A stretch of 5,142 bases of DNA, taken from the NCBI GenBank assembly GCA_030038715.1, contig JASHSO010000174.1:1-5142 (forward strand). The letters run 5' to 3'. The notes under the pieces were generated by a model. That model made no database searches. It was not told the origin of the DNA and saw only the letters and a list, made by a program, of their open reading frames with translations. A program made the position numbers and the translations under genes. This stretch comes from Streptosporangiaceae bacterium. Lineage in GTDB: Bacteria > Actinomycetota > Actinomycetes > Streptosporangiales > Streptosporangiaceae. Positions within the stretch are counted from its first letter, which is position 1, and every line of letters begins with the position of its first letter. Of the stretch, positions 1-4,144 are shown piece after piece.

Positions 1-897
1 CGAGGCCGGTACCGGTGCTGGGCGGCTGATCACGAAGTCACCGCCATGAAGGCGCGTGAGCTTGGCCGGCGCGGCGTGGTGGTCGGAGACCGCGTCATGC
101 TGGCCGGCGACGTTTCGGGCAGGCCGGGCACGCTGGCAAGGATTGTCCGCGTCCAGCCCCGCACGTCGGTGCTCCGGCGCTCGGCGGAGGACGATGACCC
201 GGTGGAACGCGTCATCGTCGCCAACGCCGACCAGCTCGTGATCGTCTGCTCGCTGGCCAGTCCGCCGCCGCGGCCGCGGCTCATTGACAGGTTCCTTGTC
301 GCCGCCTACGACGCCGGACTCGACCCCTTGCTCTGGCTGACCAAGGCTGACCTGGCCGCGCCGGACGACCTGATCGCCGCCTATGAGCCACTCGGCATCC
401 GCACCGTGGTGCTGAGCCGTCCGTTCGGGCCGACACTCGAAAGCCTGCGCGAGCTGCTCGCCGGGCGCCTCAGCGTGCTGGTAGGCCACTCTGGCGTGGG
501 CAAGTCGACCCTGGTCAACGCGCTGCTGCCGGACGCGGAACGGGCGGTGGGCAGTGTCAGCCCGGTCACCGGACGGGGCCGCCACACTTCTTCATCCGCG
601 GTGGCACTGCAGCTACCAGGCGGCGGCTGGATCATTGACACGCCCGGTTTGCGGAGCTTCGGCCTCGGGCACGTCACGGCCGACAGGGTGGTCTCGGCAT
701 TCGGAGAGTTCACCGAGGCGCTGGCAGCGTGCCCTCCCGGGTGCAGCCACTTCGAGTCTGACTGCGCGCTAGACGCGTGGGCGGCCCAGCACGGCGGTCC
801 TGGTGCAGCGGCCAGGCTCGACTCCCTGCGCAGGCTGCTGCGCAGCCGCGAGGGCCTGGACCCGTCCGGCGAGCGACCCGGCGCTGCCGCCGAGTGA
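1..897 (+). CDS. rsgA: Ribosome small subunit-dependent GTPase A (RsgA/YjeQ), 5' end cut by window
   Basis: RsgA is a circularly permuted cytoplasmic GTPase that acts in late maturation of the 30S subunit. The frame is open to base 1, and the 15 codons before the ATG at 46 already read like RsgA OB-fold sequence (GRYRCW...EVTAMKARELGRRG). The ATG at 46 is therefore internal and the true start lies upstream; the fragment has 298 residues and probably lacks a few tens. In fragment numbering, the rest of the OB fold comes first. The permuted G domain follows: G4-type TKAD (114-117), P-loop GHSGVGKST (162-170), the G2-like TGRGRHTSSS stretch (about 190-199) and G3 DTPG (213-216). The C-terminal zinc site is C244, C248, H250 and C255. 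TKAD replaces the usual NKxD, a change I believe is common in actinobacterial members. hisN follows after 88 bp on the same strand, matching the neighbourhood recalled from actinomycetes. The stop is TGA at 895-897. The family call is secure. Confidence 0.96.
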   Translation, partial: RGRYRCWAADHEVTAMKARELGRRGVVVGDRVMLAGDVSGRPGTLARIVRVQPRTSVLRRSAEDDDPVERVIVANADQLVIVCSLASPPPRPRLIDRFLVAAYDAGLDPLLWLTKADLAAPDDLIAAYEPLGIRTVVLSRPFGPTLESLRELLAGRLSVLVGHSGVGKSTLVNALLPDAERAVGSVSPVTGRGRHTSSSAVALQLPGGGWIIDTPGLRSFGLGHVTADRVVSAFGEFTEALAACPPGCSHFESDCALDAWAAQHGGPGAAARLDSLRRLLRSREGLDPSGERPGAAAE

Positions 898-900
898 GGT

Positions 901-978
901 AACGCTACGCCATCGTGGCTCGGCCAGGCTGCCAAACCGGGCTCGGCATGGCCGCCGAGACGGCGAGGCGCTAGCGTT
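901..978 (+). repeat. Imperfect inverted repeat spanning the rsgA-hisN gap
   Basis: AACGCTACGCC (901-911) is complementary to GGCGCTAGCGTT (967-978) apart from one bulged base. It encloses a second stem, CTCGGC (942-947) with GCCGAG (954-959), which has a six-base loop. In RNA this could form a closed, branched structure ending eight bases before the hisN ATG. The pairing is seen in the sequence; any role (processing, attenuation, masking of the start region) is inference. GC-rich DNA gives such stems by chance fairly often. Confidence 0.35.
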
Positions 979-985
979 TGCGGGC
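972..985 (+). promoter_or_regulatory. Possible -10 element for leaderless hisN transcript
   Basis: TAGCGT (972-977) fits the actinobacterial -10 pattern TAnnnT and ends eight bases before the hisN ATG, about the distance expected if transcription starts at or next to the ATG. No Shine-Dalgarno sequence lies at a useful distance: the only GAGG (965-968) ends 17 bases before the start. No good -35 box is visible 17-18 bases upstream, so this is a weak call. Confidence 0.3.
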
Positions 986-1774
986 ATGGCGGGTTTTGAC
1001 GGGGACCTCGGGTTCTCTCACGTGCTGGCCGATGCTGCCGACGACATCACCATGCGTAGGTTCCGCGCCCTGGACTTGCAGGTGGACTCAAAGCCCGACC
1101 TCACCCCGGTGACCGACGCCGACCTCGCCGTAGAAGAGTCGCTCAGGAACGTGCTCGGACGAGCGCGCCCGCGGGACGCCATCCTGGCAGAGGAGTCCGG
1201 CCGCACTGGCCTGAGCCAGCGCTGCTGGGTGATCGACCCGATTGACGGCACCAAGAACTTCGTACGAGGCGTCCCCGTCTGGGCGACGCTTATCGGCTTG
1301 ATGGACGAGGACGAGGTCATCGTCGGCGTGGTGAGCGCGCCTGCCCTTGGCCGCCGCTGGTGGGCCGCCCGCGACGGCGGCGCATGGAGTGGCCGCAGCC
1401 TGACCAAGGCGACAGCGTGCCGGGTCTCGCGCGTTTCCAGCTTGTCGGACGCTTCCCTGTCCTACTCGGGACTGGGCACGTGGGAGCGGGCCGGCCTGCT
1501 GACCGAGTTCCTCGGCCTGAGCCGAAAGGTGTGGCGGACGCGGGCGTATGGCGACTTCTGGTCACATGTGCTTGTCGCCGAGGGCGCCGTCGACATCTCT
1601 GCCGAGACCGACGTGTCCCTGTGGGACCTCGCCGCGCTGCAGATCATCGTCGAGGAGGCTGGCGGCGCGTTCACCGATCTCGCTGGCACTCCGAGGCCAG
1701 ACTGCGGCAGCGCCTTGTGTACGAACGGGCTCCTGCACTCCGAAGTGCTCAGCCTGCTGGCTGACGCCGGCTAG
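986..1774 (+). CDS. hisN: Histidinol-phosphatase, inositol monophosphatase family (HisN)
   Basis: This is a predicted cytoplasmic Mg2+-dependent phosphatase of 262 residues, close to the size of actinobacterial HisN. It would hydrolyse L-histidinol phosphate to L-histidinol, the step before histidinol dehydrogenase. The metal site is intact: E69 in LAEES, D84 and D87 in the signature DPIDGTKNF (84-92), and D214 in the second signature around WDLAALQ (213-219), followed by EEAGG. RAYGDFWSHVLVAEG (186-200) and the DISAE after it resemble the HisN branch rather than general inositol monophosphatases. The frame is open far upstream into rsgA, but 986 is the only ATG, GTG or TTG between the rsgA stop and the conserved region, and it gives the normal N-terminus. 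There is no clear Shine-Dalgarno sequence. The gene either shares the rsgA transcript or has its own leaderless start. Substrate choice (histidinol phosphate versus myo-inositol phosphate) is inferred from similarity and neighbourhood. Confidence 0.93.
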   Translation: MAGFDGDLGFSHVLADAADDITMRRFRALDLQVDSKPDLTPVTDADLAVEESLRNVLGRARPRDAILAEESGRTGLSQRCWVIDPIDGTKNFVRGVPVWATLIGLMDEDEVIVGVVSAPALGRRWWAARDGGAWSGRSLTKATACRVSRVSSLSDASLSYSGLGTWERAGLLTEFLGLSRKVWRTRAYGDFWSHVLVAEGAVDISAETDVSLWDLAALQIIVEEAGGAFTDLAGTPRPDCGSALCTNGLLHSEVLSLLADAG

Positions 1775-1900
1775 GGGTTGCCCCGGCCGGCGAATCGGCG
1801 GATGCTGGACAGACCGGCGGTCACAAGTGCACAAGCATGCCAGGCGGTGCGCCGCAGCGTGCGAGTAGCCAGGACTTCCCGGACGTACCGGCCTCGGCAC

Positions 1901-1908
1901 GAGGGGAG
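1901..1908 (+). promoter_or_regulatory. Shine-Dalgarno sequence deciding the CBS gene start
   Basis: GAGGGGAG lies nine bases before the ATG at 1918. The frame is open further upstream to an ATG at 1837, but that start has no such site and would add 27 residues of low-complexity sequence ahead of the conserved MNVRDGMT start. This site therefore favours 1918. Confidence 0.75.
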
Positions 1909-1917
1909 CGAATCAGG

Positions 1918-2325
1918 ATGAACGTACGGGACGGAATGACCAAGGTCGTTCTGAGTATCGGGCCCGCGCACACCCTGCGCGAGGCGGCCCGGATGATGTC
2001 AGGCCATCGAGTCGGGGCCGCGGTGGTGATCGACTCCGAGCACCCGGGCATCGGAATCCTGACCGAGCGGGACATCCTGGACTCCATCGGCGCCAACCAG
2101 GATCCAGACACCGAGGTCGTAGCCGATCACCGGACCGCCGATGTGGTGTTCGCCTCGCCAGCGTGGACGCTCGAGCAGGCTGCGGCGGCGATGGTCACCG
2201 GGAACTTCCGCCACCTCATCGTCATCGAAGGGAACGAGGTGGCCGGCCTGTTGTCCATGCGCGACATCGTCCGGTCCTGGTCGGGCAAGGAATCCCTCTC
2301 CGCTGCGATGTCCGTGCACGCCTGA
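1918..2325 (+). CDS. CBS-pair domain protein, stand-alone
   Basis: This 135-residue protein consists almost wholly of two CBS motifs, which together form a Bateman module, a fold that usually binds adenine nucleotides such as AMP, ATP or SAM. CBS1 covers about residues 7-57 (MTKVVLSIGP, then RVGAAVVID and GILTERDIL). CBS2 covers about 75-121 (DVVFASPAWTLEQAA, then FRHLIVIEG and LLSMRDIV). The T/S-x-R-D motif that contacts ribose or phosphate is present in both: TERD (49-52) and SMRD (113-116). There is no attached enzyme, transporter or membrane segment, so the protein may sense a nucleotide and act on a partner. Short proteins of this type after hisN are, as I recall, common in actinomycetes, but the function is not established. 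The 143-bp gap from hisN (1775-1917) shows no convincing promoter or terminator, so read-through from hisN is possible. The stop is TGA at 2323-2325. Confidence 0.92.
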   Translation: MNVRDGMTKVVLSIGPAHTLREAARMMSGHRVGAAVVIDSEHPGIGILTERDILDSIGANQDPDTEVVADHRTADVVFASPAWTLEQAAAAMVTGNFRHLIVIEGNEVAGLLSMRDIVRSWSGKESLSAAMSVHA

Positions 2326-2340
2326 TCGCTCGCCCGGCGG

Positions 2341-2357
2341 CGCGGCAACTCGCCGCG
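2341..2357. terminator. Small hairpin in convergent CBS/cupin gap
   Basis: CGCGGC (2341-2346) and GCCGCG (2352-2357) form a six-base stem with loop AACTC, 16 bases after the CBS stop. There is no T-run after it. It is a candidate GC-only terminator for the CBS gene and weaker than the next hairpin. Confidence 0.4.
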
Positions 2358-2370
2358 GTCCCCGTAACGA

Positions 2371-2394
2371 CGCCGTGCCGATATGCGGCCGGCG
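2371..2394. terminator. Bidirectional hairpin between CBS and cupin genes
   Basis: CGCCG (2371-2375) pairs with CGGCG (2390-2394), and GCCG (2377-2380) with CGGC (2386-2389). This gives nine pairs with one bulged T (2376) and the loop ATATG. It sits between two convergent stops (2325 and 2403), six bases beyond the cupin stop on the minus strand, so it could end transcription from both sides. Neither side has a real T-run, as is common in high-GC actinobacteria. Confidence 0.55.
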
Positions 2395-2400
2395 GGTCAG

Positions 2401-3102
2401 CTAGCTGCCATGCTCCTGCTTCGTTGCCGGGCTGTCGGCCGGGTGGAACACCCCGAGGACGCGCATCGCCTGCGACCCGGTGTTCTCCAGGCAGTGCGGC
2501 GTCCCAGGCGGCAGGTGCAGGCATGTTCCTGCGGGCAGAACTTGGTCGGCTCCGGCCACGTGAGCGACGCCGGTGCCCCGCAGGACCAGGACAACCTCGT
2601 CGTAGGGATGACTGTGCACGGGCGCCCGGCCCGGCGGGATCTCGCCTACGAACTGGGTGGCGGCCGGGCAGTCGCGCCCGGGGCCGAAGAGCACGCGGAA
2701 CTTCCGGTCTCCCGTCGTCTCTACCGGGCAGTCCCGCAGGTCACGGCTGAGCGGCACCCGCGCGCCGCCGGCCGCTTCCCGTACTTCGCCGCTAGGCAGC
2801 CAGTCAGCCGCTGCGGGCAGCGCGACGATGTCCAGGCGCAGCCCGCCGGGCTGGCCGGCCTGCAGCCGGAAGGCGGAGCCTGCCGGGATCCACAGGCCGC
2901 GGTCGGGGACCAGCGCCGGTCCCGGCACACTGTCCAGGTCAAGGGTCCCCGAACCCTCGATCACGAACCACAGCTCGCCGCCGATACCGGCAGTGCCGGC
3001 GTGCTGCCCGCCGGGCGGAACCTCGGCCAGAGTGCGAACCAGGCCGGACTCGCCCGTTCCGGTGCGGGCCAGGACGGTCAGGCTTGCCCCGAGGTCACCC
3101 AT
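2401..3102 (-). CDS. Two-cupin (bicupin) domain protein
   Basis: This is a 233-residue protein with two beta-barrel cupin domains and no signal peptide or membrane segment. The C-terminal cupin (about 140-222) has a full metal site: H163, H165 and E169 in HSHPYDEVVLVLRGTG, and H203 in PPGTPHCLENTG. The N-terminal cupin (about 20-95) keeps the fold signature GGELWFVIEGSGTL, with E43 in place. The HxH positions are T37 and G39, and the second-motif histidine is F78 in WIPAGSAFRL. It therefore probably does not bind metal the usual way. The ATG at 3102 matches the start of the cupin homology and a promoter that would begin the transcript there. The frame runs on upstream to 3318, but that part overlaps the divergent merR gene and shows no cupin features. 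The gene is divergent from merR (119-bp gap) and may be its target. Cupins cover dioxygenases, isomerases, epimerases and binding proteins; the reaction cannot be read from sequence. Confidence 0.88.
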   Translation of the reverse strand: MGDLGASLTVLARTGTGESGLVRTLAEVPPGGQHAGTAGIGGELWFVIEGSGTLDLDSVPGPALVPDRGLWIPAGSAFRLQAGQPGGLRLDIVALPAAADWLPSGEVREAAGGARVPLSRDLRDCPVETTGDRKFRVLFGPGRDCPAATQFVGEIPPGRAPVHSHPYDEVVLVLRGTGVAHVAGADQVLPAGTCLHLPPGTPHCLENTGSQAMRVLGVFHPADSPATKQEHGS

Positions 3103-3109
3103 GCCTGGC

Positions 3110-3138
3110 AACGTAGGCGTGCACGGCGCGCGCGTCAA
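3110..3138 (-). promoter_or_regulatory. Promoter of cupin gene, leaderless type
   Basis: On the minus strand TTGACG (3138-3133) is followed after exactly 17 bases by TACGTT (3115-3110), a good -35/-10 pair. The -10 ends seven bases before the ATG (3102-3100), so transcription would start at or very near the A of the ATG. This agrees with the lack of any Shine-Dalgarno sequence. The -35 box lies inside the near-palindrome CGCGTTGACGCG (3142-3131), five base pairs around a two-base centre, which could be an operator. Confidence 0.6.
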
Positions 3139-3146
3139 CGCGGCGG

Positions 3147-3170
3147 CTTGGGCTTGACCTTGACCTTGGG
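3147..3170 (+). repeat. Four tandem hexamers in the cupin/merR control region
   Basis: Four consecutive six-base units read CTTGGG, CTTGAC, CTTGAC and CTTGGG with no spacer. The two inner units supply TTGACC -35-like boxes for merR. The array starts nine bases upstream of the cupin -35 box. It could be a binding site for the MerR protein or another regulator, but no matching inverted arm is visible. Confidence 0.6.
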
Positions 3171-3184
3171 GGAAACCGCAGACT
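3154..3184 (+). promoter_or_regulatory. merR promoter with MerR-type 19-bp spacer
   Basis: TTGACC (3154-3159) and CAGACT (3179-3184) are separated by exactly 19 bases, the overlong spacer typical of promoters that MerR-family proteins activate by untwisting DNA. CAGACT differs from the common actinobacterial TAGACT only at its first base. Transcription would start near 3191, leaving a leader of about 30 bases with a good Shine-Dalgarno sequence. The tandem hexamers overlap the -35 and run into the spacer, which fits autoregulation. There is no clear dyad centred in the spacer, which weakens the operator claim. Confidence 0.5.
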
Positions 3185-3207
3185 TGTCCGGCAACCGTCA
3201 TGTCGAT

Positions 3208-3213
3208 GAGGAG
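3208..3213 (+). promoter_or_regulatory. Shine-Dalgarno sequence of merR
   Basis: GAGGAG lies eight bases before the GTG at 3222. It supports GTG 3222 over the in-frame ATG at 3231, which would be 17 bases away. Confidence 0.75.
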
Positions 3214-3221
3214 CGAGCAAG

Positions 3222-4061
3222 GTGGATCTGATGACCATCGGAGAGTTCGCCAGGCGCTCGCGGCTGTCTGCCAAGGCGCTGCGACTCTACGACGAGCTGG
3301 GTCTGCTGCCGCCGGCACGGGTGGATGCGGACTCTGGCTACCGCATGTACGGGCCCGGCCAGCTCAAGCAGGCACGCCTGATCGCGGCACTGCGCCAGCT
3401 GCAGGTCTCGCTGGCCGAGATCAAGGCCATCCTGCCCCTTGAGCCGCTCCAGGCGGCCGAGCGCATCCGCGAGGTCTGGGATGCAACCGAGGCCGAGCAC
3501 ACGGCTCGCGGCGCGCTCGCCGCATACCTGATCGACGAGCTGAGTGGAAAGAGGTCCGTTATGTACGAGGTCAGCACGAGGGAGATGCCCGATCGCAGCC
3601 TGCTGTGCATAAAGCGCAGTGTTGCCGGGCGGGATCGGGCATGGGCGTTCGGCAAGGAGTTCATCGCCCTGCTCCGGCACTACCAGCTGCCGCAGGTCGA
3701 GGGACGCGCCGGCGCGTTCTTCTGCATCTACTGGGGCGAGGTCAGCGAGGACAGTGACGGTCCGATGGAGTGGTGCCGTCCGGTCCCGGCAGACGAGGCC
3801 GAAGCACTCGCCGCCCGCTGCCCGGAGCTGACCCTGCGTGCCGAGCCCGCCCACCAGGAGGCGTTCGTGAAGATCGGCGATGGGCAGATCGACGGCGCCG
3901 ACTGGCAAGTGGTCTCACGATCGCTGGAGGCTTGGAGTGAGCAGCAGCGCGACATACTCCCGGCCGATCTGGGTGTGCGGATTACCTATCTGCCTAGCGA
4001 AGTGGGGCGGGATAGCTACCAGGACTTCGCCGTCCCGTTCACCGGCCAGCCACCCCGATGA
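3222..4061 (+). CDS. MerR-family transcriptional regulator with GyrI-like effector domain
   Basis: This is a predicted 279-residue DNA-binding regulator. The N-terminal MerR winged helix-turn-helix is at about residues 4-72: MTIGEFARRSRLSAKALRLY for the helices, ELGLLPPARVDADSGYRMY for the wing, and QLKQARLIAALRQL. A helical linker (about 75-112) would form the antiparallel coiled coil of the dimer. From about 113 to 275 there is a GyrI-like/BmrR-C effector-binding domain: YEVSTREMPDRSLLCIKRSV opens it, FFCIYWGEV and MEWCRPVP lie in the middle, HQEAFVKIG follows, and SYQDFAVPF closes it. Proteins with this architecture (BmrR, TipA-like) usually bind small, often hydrophobic or cationic molecules and activate promoters with 19-20-bp spacers. 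No cysteine cluster in the linker points to metal sensing. The start is GTG 3222. The gene is divergent from the bicupin gene, the natural candidate target besides itself. Ligand and regulon are unknown. Confidence 0.94.
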   Translation: MDLMTIGEFARRSRLSAKALRLYDELGLLPPARVDADSGYRMYGPGQLKQARLIAALRQLQVSLAEIKAILPLEPLQAAERIREVWDATEAEHTARGALAAYLIDELSGKRSVMYEVSTREMPDRSLLCIKRSVAGRDRAWAFGKEFIALLRHYQLPQVEGRAGAFFCIYWGEVSEDSDGPMEWCRPVPADEAEALAARCPELTLRAEPAHQEAFVKIGDGQIDGADWQVVSRSLEAWSEQQRDILPADLGVRITYLPSEVGRDSYQDFAVPFTGQPPR

Positions 4062-4106
4062 CGGCGGTCGTCAAAGCACGCGGGCACTAGCAGCGCGGCA
4101 GGCCGT

Positions 4107-4131
4107 CCGGCCACCGCGGTGCGGTGGCCGG
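4107..4131. terminator. Strong bidirectional hairpin between merR and aminotransferase genes
   Basis: The two arms, 4107-4117 and 4121-4131, pair perfectly over 11 bases (CCGGCCACCGC with GCGGTGGCCGG) around the three-base loop GGT. The hairpin lies between the merR stop (4061) and the aminotransferase stop (4145), so it serves two convergent genes. No T-run follows on either strand, so it is a GC-rich terminator or 3'-end stabiliser rather than a classical E. coli-type terminator. Confidence 0.7.
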
Positions 4132-4144
4132 TGCGACCGGGGAG

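Noticed and set aside
46..48. ATG at 46 as the rsgA start
   Set aside because: The frame is open to base 1 and the residues before the ATG match the RsgA N-terminal domain, so the gene continues off the left edge.
381..935. Minus-strand open frame (184 codons) inside rsgA
   Set aside because: It lies opposite the RsgA P-loop and zinc site, has low-complexity Ser/Pro/Arg composition and no known domain.
948..974. Eight-codon mini-ORF (MAAETARR) upstream of hisN, considered as a leader peptide
   Set aside because: It has no histidine codons and no Shine-Dalgarno sequence, and its stop lies 11 bases before the hisN ATG. Chance occurrence is the simplest explanation.
1822..1835. Direct repeat CACAAG-TG-CACAAG between hisN and the CBS gene
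   Set aside because: It has only two six-base copies, no promoter elements at a sensible distance and no symmetry; this is expected by chance.
1837..1917. Upstream start of the CBS gene at 1837
   Set aside because: It lacks a Shine-Dalgarno sequence and adds 27 unconserved residues; ATG 1918 has GAGGGGAG nine bases upstream.
2383..3231. Long plus-strand open frame (282 codons) opposite the cupin gene
   Set aside because: The minus strand carries unmistakable cupin motifs (HSHPYDE, PPGTPH) and a promoter. The plus-strand frame has no recognisable domain and is an effect of high GC.
3198..3908. Minus-strand open frame (236 codons) opposite merR
   Set aside because: The plus strand encodes a complete MerR helix-turn-helix and effector domain with a good Shine-Dalgarno sequence; the antisense frame is a GC-driven shadow.
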